Shown piece by piece: positions 10,736 to 22,300 of a DNA stretch of 64,000 nucleotides; the stretch's first letter is position 1; each line of letters opens with the position of its first letter. This DNA is from Aldrovandia affinis (taxonomy: Eukaryota; Chordata; Actinopteri; Notacanthiformes; Halosauridae). The DNA lies in assembly GCA_029706075.1 (NCBI GenBank), contig JAINUG010000014.1:4432501-4496500 (forward strand), in the 5' to 3' direction. The notes under the pieces were generated by a model, which was not told the DNA's origin, made no database searches, and worked only from the letters and a program-made list of their open reading frames with translations. The translations under genes and the position numbers were made by a program.

Positions 10736-10789
10736 CTTGACAACTGTTAAGTTCACTGTTTTTGCACACTTCAAGATGCTTTGCCCTCC

Positions 10790-11020
10790 CCCACGAGCCC
10801 GCCGTCTGTCACTACAGGTCAAGCTAATACCCCAAGGCCGGCGATGATCCACCTCCTTTGAGACGGAACTCGCCCACCTACTTTACAGGGACGCCCTTCG
10901 CACTTCTTGGCGAGCTAATGCCGGCTCTCCCTCCCCCCTTCCCCTGGAGCTGACAGCCAATCGTCGCCCCCAATTGGTGGCCAGAGCCAGGCTGGCGCAG
11001 TTGGGTTTTGAATCGTTATT
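10790..11020 (-). mobile_element. SINE remnant (tRNA-derived family also at 40040 and 54623)
   Basis: The segment CCCTGGAGCTGACAGCCAAT followed by TGGCCAGAGCCAGGCTGGCG and TTGGGTTTTGAATC parallels the better preserved SINEs at 40300-40380 and 54860-54940. The B-box-like end is near 11010. It is old and degraded. Confidence 0.5.
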
Positions 11021-11280
11021 TATTATCATTATAATTATTACCATATACGGTGCACTGTAACACTTGTCGCTACCCATCTACACCATACAGATAAAAAGTG
11101 GTTTATTACCAAGTAACAGAATTAGTAGTTATATTGAAATTAAGAGGTATTAGAGCTGGAAAAGATCATATTTACTGTTTTACTGAATTGTTACCCATCA
11201 ACACCATACCAATAGGAATGTGGTTTGTTGTCCCAGTAACAAAGATACAAATTACACTGAAATAGTGGTATCAAGGCTGG

Positions 11281-11745
11281 ATATACAGAGTGACTTGCAA
11301 TGAGTGGATTTAAAAATGGCAAGAATAATCACAACTAGAGTAAGAGATCAGTACAGCAACAATACAACAGGCATAAACAGCTGCACACGGCACCTATAAA
11401 AGTGAGATAAAAGTTAGTACATGTAAAAAATTAAAAAAATACAGTATATTCAGTAGTAGTGCAGTTTTCAGCTTCTTGTGGAAGATGGCCAGTGATTCTG
11501 CAGTCTTGACCGAGCGTGGAAGGTCATTCCACCACCGGGGGGCAAGACTGCGTGGAGCAGCTGCAAGGAAAAGGCAAGACTGCGTGGAGCAGCTGCCAGG
11601 TGCCGGAAGAGACGGGACAGCAAATTGACCAGAGGAGGTAGAGCGGAGGTGTAAGGTGTGGTCAGTGTCTGGAGGTAGGAAGGAACAGGAAGGAACCCCT
11701 TGGCAGCCTGGTATGCCAGCACTAGTGATTTGATAACCATTTATT
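11281..11745 (-). mobile_element. L2-clade LINE 3' remnant
   Basis: Left part: the degraded L2 tail and 3' UTR (AGTGACTTGCAATGAGTG, then TGGCAAGAATAATCACAACT), closely matching the copy at 34339-34520. Right part: minus-strand ORF 11468-11740 with IKSLVLAYQAAKG and PSYLQTLTTPYTS, the far C-terminus of L2 RT. It contains a small duplication of the CAAGACTGCGTGGAGCAGCTG block (11545-11600). Confidence 0.75.
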
Positions 11746-12480
11746 TATTTATTTAGACAGGGGAATCAGCTGAGAGCAGAGCCCTCATTCACAGTGATGC
11801 CCTTGGGCACAATACACAAGAACAATTACAAACAAATACATCATATAAATACACAATACAAGCAAAGAAAGTCTAGGGTAAATCAAAACATCAAGTGAGG
11901 CAGGTACATTTCTGTAAGAATAAATCATTTCTCTGTGACAATCCAGTAATAGAAGTTTATTTAAACCCAATGAACATTGCATATCATTCCATCTGTGTGG
12001 AGCATAATAACTGAACGCTGCCCTCCCTAGTCAGGAACAATCAGCATCAGGTAATGCTGATTGTGAGCGTGTACCATGATTCATAGGTTTAGCATTTAAC
12101 AGAGATGTCAAATAAACAGGCAGTTTATCCAGTAAACCTTTGTAAGTAAACAGTAAGCTATGTTGATCCCTTTGTACTGCAAGTGAAGGCCATCCAACCT
12201 TCTGATAAAGTGTACAGTGATGTGCTCTGTAATTATCACCAGTGATGAGGCGAAGGGCACTGTGATATACTGCATCAAGATAATTAATTGTAGAGGCAGC
12301 TGTATGCATATAAATAATGTCACCGTAGTTCAGAGCAGATAAAAGCGTTGTCTGTACAATTTGCTTTCGATGGTTTGCAGATAAGCAATCTTTAGTTCTA
12401 TAGAAAAATCCTAACTGAATTCTCAGTTTCTTAGTTAATGTTTCTATGTGAGTTTTGAAGGATTATTTATCATCTAGACA
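11746..12480 (-). mobile_element. Non-LTR retrotransposon, RT C-terminal remnant
   Basis: The minus-strand ORF 12031-12309 reads YLDAVYHSALRLITGDNYRA, followed by HHCTLYQKVGWPSLAVQRD and DKLPVYLTSLL. This is a C-terminal block I recognise from fish LINE polyproteins. The left end has the TTATTTATTTATTTAGACAG tail (11742-11761), which is probably the element's 3' end. It is distinct from the L2 copies next door. The clade was not determined. Confidence 0.65.
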
Positions 12481-13342
12481 TATACCCAGATATTTATAAG
12501 ATGAAACCTAAACCAGTCAACACCATATAATCTGGACATACATAAAATACATAACATGAATTTGTGTATTAACATTTCATCTATCAACTCTCTCATCAGA
12601 ACAACAGTAATGAGAATTTTATAGCAGCAGCACACACAAACAATACATACGGTCAAGTGCAAAGTTTAATAATAGTTCACTGAGCACAGAGACAACAGAG
12701 CCTTTGGTAATTGCAAACATTAGTGGTATTCTATGCAATCTCATAAAAAATATATTATAATAATAATAATAATTATTATTATTATTATCATCATGACAAG
12801 GCCACAGTGTGTCATTATTCTTATGTTCTTCACTGAGTTTTCTTCATATATTAAAAGGGACAATATATAACCGTACAATACCAATACCAATACCACCATT
12901 GCAGGATACTAACTCAATTTAACTTATTGAGTTTGGATAAGTTTAGGTTTCGTTCTGATGTATGTCTCGTGTTTAAAATTGTTTAACAACTTGGTTCCCT
13001 CACCTCTAAATGAATTCATGAAGTTATGAGCTGATTGTTCCAACAGATTTTCAAGAGCCACCTCTAGAGGTGATTGCACTGTAGCCAAACGCATCACAAA
13101 ACATGGACAATGAGCATCTTCTATAAAAGCCTCTTAACACTGGAATTCACTGCCAACTGATATTAAGAGATGCAGTAGCTTCTGTACTCTCACCTCAAAA
13201 GTCAAAATATAGCAGGAAAGGGGAAATCAGATCTATCCTCAACAATCATAACATATTCTTGGTGATACTATCAGTAATAACTGCTTTTAAACTGTATTTT
13301 AATACAGCAATCTTTTTTATAAACTTTTATATTTGCTGTTCA
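12481..13342. other. AT-rich spacer and left half of an interrupted repeat
   Basis: 12760-12790 is an (ATA/ATT)n tract. From about 13195 to 13342 the sequence (GGGGAAATCAGATCTATCC, then GATACTATCAG and TTTTAAACTGTATTTTAATA) is shared with 62091-62230, so it is one half of a dispersed repeat into which the element at 13343-14568 inserted. No gene is seen. Confidence 0.5.
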
Positions 13343-14568
13343 GGGCCCGTATTCACAAAGCATTTTATCTTACCACTAGGAGTATTTCTAAATCACACTA
13401 AAACCTTTTAGTTAGGAGTCCCACCTTAAAACCTATTCACAAAGCTGCAAAGACAAACTCATACTAAGGAATTCCTAGAATTGTCAACCTAAGAGTGAGG
13501 GCGGGGTTGACATCGTTGCTAAGGATGACGTTGTTTCTCATGAACGAGCTTACTCAGAATGCCCACAGCTATTGGCTGATATAGGGGATGGGTCTCTGCC
13601 CGCCTACGGATCAACCCCCATGGTTCGGCACGCATATGATCCACGGATTAATAGCTAAATTGAACCATCATAGAGAAATACAAATACAGCCGCTGTTATA
13701 TAAACCATATATGTTTTGGTTTGCTTTGTTTTTCATACTAAATGCCTTTCTGGGAGGCATGTTTTTAGAAACGCGACCGAATTAAATAGAATTGAAACAT
13801 TAGCGATCTTTTATTTTTTTATTAAATTAATTCAGGCATAAGACCACCCTAGTTAAATCACCTAAGGCGTACTGAATCTAAAAATGTATTTTGTGAAATT
13901 TTCGAATAAAGATTTAGTGAAATAACTGAATTGAAAAACTGAAATTATCATTCATTCAATTCCTTGAGAATAGTTCCAGGCAATTTTTGGTGGAAACGCG
14001 CATTTGGACCCGTTATAATTTTTTTTGCTGATCCGAAAAATGATCCGATGCACCCCTATTATATTCTAATAAAGATTCTAAAATACAAATGTAGGCTACG
14101 TGTCACTGATTTAACATGAAACCAAGAATACTGACTAGTCAATTGGTTACATGTCTGCATCTCGTAAACAATCAGCGGGTATCTATATATAATATATATA
14201 ATATTATATACATAATACCCTCGCGATTGAGGCGGTACATTACTTTTATGAGCTTTGTATCATTCAATATCTCCAGTGTTGACGCGATTGCGCCAACTAC
14301 CTAAACGATTGCTGGCCGCAGCAGATTTTCGGATCGCCGTGAGTAGGTCTTTAGCGACTTAGAAGTCCTCTTGGCTGCTTTTAACTTCTCCTGGACTTAG
14401 GAGCTGTTTTTAGCTCTCAAACCCTTTGTGAAATACTCTTATCCCAAAAATTTAGGAGTCCTAAATTTATGAGTGACACGCCCATTTTCAGGGTTTTTTC
14501 GGACTTGCTCCTAAATTGCGCAGTTAGGACCAACTTTTACCCTTAAAATGCTTTGTGAATACGGGCCC
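13343..14568. mobile_element. Non-autonomous Harbinger-like DNA transposon with terminal inverted repeats
   Basis: The left end GGGCCCGTATTCACAAAGCA (13343) and right end, reverse complement GGGCCCGTATTCACAAAGCA (14568), are perfect inverted repeats that continue imperfectly inward (TTTTA, then pieces with TTAGGAGT). This terminal sequence is characteristic of fish PIF/Harbinger non-autonomous elements. The 1226-bp interior holds no transposase; the small ORF at 13588-13785 is not recognisable. A clear 3-bp target duplication is not visible. The element sits inside another dispersed repeat. Confidence 0.8.
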
Positions 14569-15300
14569 AGCTTTTTTATTTTTAAGAAATATGGGGCGGG
14601 GGGGGCGAGGGAAGGGGTTAAAGAAGTAACACTTACTAACTGCACAGTACAACAAAACTATTATATAAGGGGAAATCGACAGAAGTGTATTATGTAGACA
14701 GATATATATATTTCTTATATAATATTATTAATGGTATCAATAATAATAATTATGCAATAATGATAGCAATAATAAGCTTAGTACTACAATTATAATGGTT
14801 AAACATAAATATGCAATTATTTGACTAAATAAAGTTTTTTTAAATGGTTATGAACTTTTGTACTTTTAATAAACTTTCTATAATTTTTTAAGTATCTATG
14901 GTTGCTCTCATTATGCCGTTTATAGTTTTTTTGTGTTTTGTTTTATTATTTGCTATTTTGCTGTATTAGATGGATGTACTTTATGTGTTTGTGCATGTTT
15001 CTTTTATTTTGTTTGTTTTTATTTTTTGTTTAAAAAAATCGTTTATTGGGGACAGGTGTTGGAAATTTGGCTTTGGCTATAAACACTTGATGCAATGCAT
15101 CTGATGCTTGCTTTTTAACATTGCAACATTGCCATATACTGTATAAGTACAGCAGAAAGTATAGGCATGGACACTAAAAGTAATGTGGAAAGACTTTAAG
15201 TAACAGTCTCCCAGAACCTTTGGGCATTCCTAAACTCTATGCGCAAACATAGCCGCAAAAATTTAGATCACACAAAGTACAGTCTGCTTTAGGCAAAACC
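14569..15300. other. AT-rich spacer
   Basis: 14569-14660 resumes the dispersed repeat interrupted by the Harbinger-like element (compare 62230-62290). The rest is A/T-rich with short AT microsatellites, and no gene or RNA is recognisable. Confidence 0.4.
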
Positions 15301-15309
15301 TTCATGTAC

Positions 15310-17480
15310 AACAATTATGTGGGGTGAAATACACTATGCAGAAAATTTAAGTGGATCTGTTGATGGTCCGGATTCCGAGAAGCTAGCAGGACATTGGACC
15401 AGATGGACTCCCAATTCAGTTCTGTGTCCAACTCAGTTAGGTGTCTTTCCCACAGTTTCTCGACAATGTGGAATTTGTATGAACTTTGCCAAAAGTGTCG
15501 GTAAACTGTGGAAACTGGGCCACTTGTCCCACCCGCTGTACAAAGCATCTTACAGAAGGGATGTATAGGAAGCACTGTATGCCAAGGTAACCCATAGGCA
15601 CGCAATGCTTATCTCAGCTGTAAATGTAAAATAAGGAAGATGGGTGTGTCTGAGTGGGAGAATGAGAGGAGGGCCAATCGGGAGGTTGATATGAAGATGA
15701 GAAATTAAGGGGAGTGGAGGGGGGATTAGTGTGCATGGAAGAGTGTATATCTGACTTCCCAGCCTCAACTTGGTATGCCTGGATTGAGTAGGGTGTCCTA
15801 GTTGAGGGCTGATGTGTGATGTGATGTGTGTGTGTGTGCGTGCGTGTGTGTGTGGTGGGGGGGTGGGGGTGGGTAGTTATTGTTGTTGTTGTTGTTGGGG
15901 TGGTTATTCTTGGTGTCGCAGTTGTATGTGAGGAGGGATCATGGAAGCAATGTGAAAAAAGAGATGGGGAAAAAATCATTTCAAAAAGAATTTGGTAAGA
16001 ATTATTTTGTTTGTTTAATAAAAATGATTAAATAAAAATGGAAGATGATATGGGTAAATTAGAACTAGTTTGTATGTCTTGGAATGAACCCACCCATCTT
16101 TATCAAAAATGACACCTAGAATGTGTGTCATCACTCTAGCGGGGAAAACAAAATGGATGACCACCTAATAAGAACCCGGTGTTATTAAAAATAGGAGAGT
16201 GCTGATGCCTTTTCAAGGTAAAATTACATAATTTATTTGCAGTACACCAAACAGACATCAGCTGGGTAATAACTGTGCCATATCGTAAGTTGCATTGTTT
16301 GATATAAATGTTTTATGTCCTGTAGTCGAATAGGACCTACCTCTAAACACCCCAGGAGACAAAGGCAGAAGGGTTGAACCAGAAAGTTAAAAGTCGTAAT
16401 GTGAAAGCCCAATAATGTAACTTGAAATTAGGTCAAGATAAACCACCATCATTCCTTTCCCATTGGACAGTTGAGAATTTTAGCCCTGGTTGTTTACCCC
16501 TCCAGATGAACTTAGAAACAGCTGAGTGTAGTGTATCCCAAATACCAGCAGGGGGAACAAGAGGGAGCATTGTGCTGATCAAATTAACACAGGCAAGTAC
16601 ATTCATTTTGACAATTGAGATAGGAGCTCAGAGAGAATTGGGTAATTTAGCCCATCTGTCCTGATCGAAGATCATTTCAGTAAGTGTTTAGTGTCATTAA
16701 AATTAGATTTGCCAATAGTATGGAGGGAAGACGAGATATCGATACCAGGGCATTTAAAATGTTGCACTACTGATCTTCCTCACTGCCTCTGTCAATGGTA
16801 AAAGTGCAGAAGTATGCCAATTGATCTTGAAACTTGAGAGGTCACCAAACTGGTCGAATATAGATAAAAGACAATTAATTGAATGAGGGCCATCATCTAA
16901 AAATCTGTGATGTTGCGTGTTACTGATCGAGATGTCCACCGATTATCGGATTGTCTGGGCTAGTAGTTCAGGGGAGAGGCCAAACAGCAGCAGGGACAGT
17001 TGGCACCCCTGTCTTGAACCTCTGGATATTCGACAACAAAGGAGAGCAGTTCTTCCCAATTCAGCACCATTGCCAAGGGGTTAGCATATAGCACCCTAAT
17101 CACATTTAGAAATGCTTCACCAAAACCCATAGTGGATAAAAACAGACCACGGATAAGGCCACTCTATGTGATCAAAGGCCTTCATCGCATTTAATGGTAA
17201 AACAGCTGCAAAAGATATAAGATTTGTGGCACAATACAATGGTGTACAATACCTGGTCACAGTGAACAAGTTTATCCATGACAGCTTGAAGATGGAAAGC
17301 GAATACTTTGTCGTGTATATCTTAACGTCAGAGTTCAGCAGTGAGAGGGGGAAGTAGCTTGAACACTCTGTGGGGTCTTTGTCCTTCTTCACCAATAGAG
17401 AGATAATGGCAATATTAATAATATCTTGTGAAAAGGAGCCCTGCTCAATGGGGGAAAAATGATCATTTCTAGGAATAAGG
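15310..17480 (-). mobile_element. L1/Tx1-type LINE remnant
   Basis: Minus-strand pieces in consistent order read as an L1-like RT. 17117-17395 has KDPTECSSYFPLSLLNSDVK and AFDHIEWPY. 16754-16939 has a degraded palm segment ending SFKINWHTSALLPL. 15315-15605 has ELNWESIWSNVLLASRNPDH, the L1 C-terminal block. A T/G-rich microsatellite (15815-15900) lies inside or beside it. It carries many stops and frameshifts and is long inactive. Confidence 0.75.
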
Positions 17481-17639
17481 GCCCTAGAAGGTCTATATAA
17501 ATGTTAAGTAGAACTCTGGGGATATACCAACTAATCCTGGGGAATGTCCCCTTTTTAATCTCCAACACAGCCTCTCAATAGTGACAGGAGCACCTGCTGT
17601 ATAGCAGATGTAAACCCCCTGAGAAAGTCAACACATTTA

Positions 17640-17830
17640 GACTTGTAGTAAAATGTTTCTGTTTTTTAGGTGTGGTGTGCATCTGTCTATGATAGCATCT
17701 GTTGTATCTGAAGTATCTCTTGCTCTAGCTGTGATTATTCTTCTGTTTTCTGCCATTTTAAATGCACTTATTGTACATCGCTCTGGATGAGAGCGTCTGC
17801 TAAATGCCTAAAATATAATATAAAATTTAA
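17640..17830 (+). mobile_element. SINE or L2 3' tail fragment
   Basis: It ends with CATCGCTCTGGATGAGAGCG and TCTGCTAAATGCC (17776-17809), the L2 tail hairpin in plus orientation, followed by an A/T-rich run. No tRNA head is clearly visible. Confidence 0.55.
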
Positions 17831-18870
17831 AAAGGCAATTACAAATCCAGGAGCTGGTCCAAGTGCAATGGTCTGGAATCAAATCCTGACTGTGCCAGTG
17901 CCGCCTGTGGCAGGGGGTTCCAATGTCTGACCACAGCACTGCCAAAAAGGGAGTCAGCAGAGTATCCATCATGCAACAGCGCCCCCCGAACTGCGGTGCA
18001 GTCCTCCGATGCAGTAGCTGTGCTGTTTGACTGCTGGACTGCAGACTGAAAACCATTGCCATGCTGTCTTCAAGCTTTTCTTAGAACTACCTGGCTAGTC
18101 TGCACCCTCCCAATCTGATGGAGGATTGACGAATTAAAAAACAGATGCAGATATAAAGTTGTTTGAAAATATTTGGGTTCCAGGACACTTTGGTCAGGTG
18201 TCCAAATGTGATAAATGTGATGCAATGCATGCGATGCATTCAAAATGAAGTGACACCAAATGCAGCAAATAAAGCACTTTGAGTGCAGTTAAGAAAAAAT
18301 ACATTTGCGTTTGACCCCAAGCCTAATGACAGAAGTGTTATGCCTGTCAATGTGAGGGTACTGTAGTTAAAGGGGTAGAGTGACAGATGGTGACAGAGAG
18401 GGGGGGGGGGGTCTTCTACGGTGAAGTACCACATAACGTACCACATAACTCACACCTTAAATCTGTTTACTTCTTTGGTCTGATTTTCCATATAAAAACG
18501 TGTTTTATTTGCAGCAAATCCACCTATAAACCCAGAGGCTTCACCCACCATATATTAAACAGACACACCACAGAAAGATTGTAAGTGCTCTCTTGGTTTT
18601 GTGGTGTCAGACTAAGAATGTGTTGGTCAGAGAAAACAGCATTTAAGCTCAAAACTGACATAGGAGGAGCGGCAGTCTGAAACGTCGGGCACCAGTACAT
18701 ATAATATAATAATTATCGTTAAATATTTCATGCTGACGTGACATTTTACCTCGGATGCAATATTGGAACAGCAACCTGTGATCTTATGCCATAATCTTAC
18801 CAAAAGAGCATGAATGTCAATGTTATCATTCCCCCGTCTGCTATTAAACTGTGGATTGTCTATGAATTCA
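17831..18870. other. Intergenic spacer upstream of prune2
   Basis: No gene is recognisable. 18235-18250 has a GATGCAATGCATGCGATGCAT palindrome-like stretch. 18399-18410 is a G12 run. The sequence becomes CpG-rich after about 18880. Confidence 0.3.
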
Positions 18871-18879
18871 TCTTCGCAT

Positions 18880-19363
18880 TCTTGTTCCGGACATCCCGAC
18901 AGTGTCCCCACGCTCGCGCGAAAAACACCGTGCTTTTTCTCCGCGAGATCCCTTTTTGTTGAAGCGCGGGGGGGGAAACTGCGCCCAGTCAAATCTAATC
19001 TCGGGTCTGCTGTGATTCCAAAGTCGGTTGCTGCAGAGCCCTGCATCGTTGGAGCCCTCGCCTCTGGGCGCTGTCCATGGTTGCAGTGTTACTCGAGCTG
19101 GGTGTCCGTTGTCTACCTGGATACATTTTTCTCATTGGCTGGGGTTCCCTGGAAGGGAGCGCGCGGGACCGAGCGCGCGCCCGCCCGGAGAGCTCGCTGA
19201 CACACCCACTTCCATATTCGGGGGAGCAGATTCCGAAGGGTGCGAATGGAAGCTACAGTGCGGCAGTGAGCGCAGCGGGGGACGGCGGTGTAAAAAAACC
19301 AAAAAACCCGACATCTCAACTTTTCATGGAGACAACGATATTTCCTCACTGATACTTCACAGC
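18880..19363 (+). promoter_or_regulatory. prune2: CpG-rich promoter and 5' leader of prune2
   Basis: This stretch contrasts with its AT-rich surroundings. It holds dense CpG and GC-box-like sequence (GGAGCGCGCGGGACCGAGCG at 19156; GCCCGCCCGGAG at 19180) directly upstream of the first coding exon. No TATA box is obvious. The transcription start cannot be placed by eye. The leader contains an upstream ATG at 19326 with an 8-codon ORF ending TGA at 19350-19352, 11 nt before the prune2 start. Confidence 0.6.
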
Positions 19364-19399
19364 ATGGAGGACTTTCTGCTGCGTACCAAATCCACGCTG
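19364..19399 (+). CDS. prune2: prune2 coding exon 1
   Basis: It encodes the 12 residues [12 protein letters not shown], ending exactly at the donor GTAAGT (19400). The human PRUNE2 first exon also encodes 12 residues of similar sequence (MEEFLQRAKSKL). The start context CACAGCATGG has A at -3 and G at +4, a strong Kozak match. The frame stays open upstream to about 19028, but only this ATG fits the family N-terminus. Intron 1 (19400-36443) is 17 kb. Confidence 0.88.
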
Positions 19400-22300
19400 G
19401 TAAGTAAAAAAAAGGCGGGGGATAAACATTAAATATTATGACGTGCCAACGACTTTCTGCTTCAGGGACCTGAGCACCGATATATATGACGTGTTCCCCC
19501 CCACCTGTGGAACCGTAGAGGTTTTAAAATTATGGCAAGTTTGTCCACGGTATTTTATATTCACGGGCCAAAAGCGTACACGCGTCCTTGCTTAAGTAGC
19601 TACAGCTTCAACAAGTATTATTTCTCTAATTTGAATAGACTGCAGATAACGGGTCCTATCTGCGAACTAACTACATTTGCATTTTTTCCTGAATGCTGGC
19701 TAGCACAGGGTAAACCCATTTTGCTTGGTTATCACTTAGAAGTTGAGCACAACCAATTTTGGTGTTTAAATGTTGTCTTGGTTCTGAAGATGAAGATGGC
19801 GTGTTGAGTTGCACCGTTCTAAACTCAGCAGAAAAACATTGATTGGCACTTAAACGGTTATCGGTTGCCCGATACAGGCCTAATGTGACAATCAACAGCA
19901 GGGTGGGGCAAGATAATAACACAGTGTGATTTTTTTAAGTGCAGTGGTCGTACTAAAAACTATTAAATTTCACCATTGTGCTCTCTGTACAATGAAATGG
20001 CAGTAAACCTCAGATTCCTGAGGCTGCCTCTCCCTTTTCCAACTGCTTCTTCTGTTACAATTACATACACTAGATAGACAAGACACAATGAATGTCAGTA
20101 CATTTGTGGGGTCAGTTTCCTAATGCAAGACTACTCTCAAAACCAAAAAAATAAAAATGTGCCCATTTAACGGGAAATTCTCAAGAGTTTCCTGGCAGTC
20201 TGAGCATCTACTCACAGTTCCGGTGTGCAATGTGTGTGCAATGTGCAATGGGAATTGTTCTCACCCCTGGTCATTATTGGACACCTTTCAAGTACAGGTT
20301 TATCCAAATGCTGTAAATTCATTGAGTTAGTGCTATTTTCCAACCAGGAAGGATTATATTTGATCCCTGTTATTGAACTACCCAGAATATAATGTACATG
20401 CGTTGTCCCTGTAAACATCTCGTCTTCCTGGAAAACTTTTGTTGTGTGAGCAGTGATCGTACTGTAATCTGAGGACAGACCTTCGCCCTTAACCTGCACG
20501 GTAATAGAAGCAGAAGGCCAGTTCATTATTTTGTTAAATATTAGCTACTGGAATGAAAAGATCTTAGTCACTTACTCACAAAACGTAAGCATGAAAAATA
20601 ACCGAAGTATGGTGTTATCCAGACGAGCCTACTTATCCAGAGACAAAGGCTCGAGATGTATGATGTCATCTTCTCTCTGTTGCTCACTAATCATTGCCTT
20701 GCAGGCTGTTAGTGGGCGGGATTTTGTTTAATACACGTGCTGATTTGTCAACCGAGACAAATAGGTGTGGCTTTGTGTAAACTGTTTGAGAAGATTAGCA
20801 ACCTCCCTTTAACCTCCCATTTTTTATTGGTATTGCTGTGCCTAATATTTCAGGGTTCATATTTCAAGGCCAAATCCTGCTCACATTTTACTTTTTACTC
20901 ACTCTTTTTGTGTGTGTGTGTGTGAGAGTGAGTGTGTGTGTCATCGGGAGAGTGTCTACTGACACCGGCCAAACCCTGAGTCCAGAAAGCAGGTTTGGTG
21001 ACTGAGAGTAACCTGAACTCCCCAGTGGAGAAAGCACGGTGTTAAGACATTATCACGAGAAGAGTTGCAGAAGCAGTGGCTGCTGGGTAATTTTGGGGAG
21101 AAGAGCAGAGCAGGGTGTCTCCCCCCCCACCAAACCCCAAACTTTTCACCCCAGAAACAGAGGCTGGACATCTGTTCTGTGACCGGGTTTCGACAGGCCT
21201 GCCTTGCTCCACCTCGTTTTAGTAAACAAAAACAACAACATCATCATCAATGATATGCTTACACAACATTCCCCCGAACGCTTGCAGAATGTTGCATCAA
21301 TGTTCACGGGAGGTGGAGCGCAGACGGTGTGTAACGGGAATGTGCGACCGCAGCGGAGGAGAGGAGGCAGAGGGCTTTTAGGCATGGCGTTCCGCAGCTC
21401 CGTCTCTAATCAGTCGTAATGGAAGGCAGGCGGGCTAATTGATTTCCGCTGCTGAGTGGTTTTTTCCCTCTTTCTGTTCCTTCAGACACAGCCGTGTTAA
21501 AGGACCACGGCATCTGAGAGAGAAAGAGAGAGAGAGAGACAGAAGAGAGAGGGAGTGTGTGTATGTGTGTGTGTGAGAGAGAGAGAGAGACAGAGAGTGA
21601 GACAGAGAGAGAAGAGAGAGATAGGGAGAGACGAAGAGAAGGAGAGGGAGATATAGAGAGAGGAGAGAGAGAGGCTGCACTACAGCCACTGCAGTCTTTT
21701 TCACATCTACACACTGTACCAAATAACAGCCCCCTCTTGTAAAATGCACCTCAATTAATAATTCATCTCGCAGGAAGGATAAAAACAATCCTGAATATTG
21801 CATGGCTGAAAATATATATATATATATATATACACACACAGTACCCTCCAAAATTATTCACACCCTTGATAAATATGAGCAAATTATTCAGGATTAAATA
21901 AACCATACAGGTAATGAGCTATATTGTACGCTCAAAAATGGGAAAACTATTTTATTTTATACAAATACAATTTCTCAGAGGTTGTTTAAAGATTTTGTTT
22001 AACAAGTAATATTGTTTCTCCCCAAAAAGATACTATACAACTGTTCAAACCCCTAATAATTAAATAATACATTTTCTTCAATTTTCTTCCAATTTGGTGG
22101 CCAATTGTACCCTCTTCTACTTTAACTGCACTGCCCCCCCTCGCACTGCGAGTTTGTCACCGCAACTCTCGGATCGGCAGTGACAAAGGCGCCAAACCAC
22201 CCCCTCGAGATGAAACTTGAGGAACTCCCAAGTAGTCGACCATAACTCTGACAAATACACACAGCACGCTCATGCCAGCCAACCTACCTCCTCCACCTGG

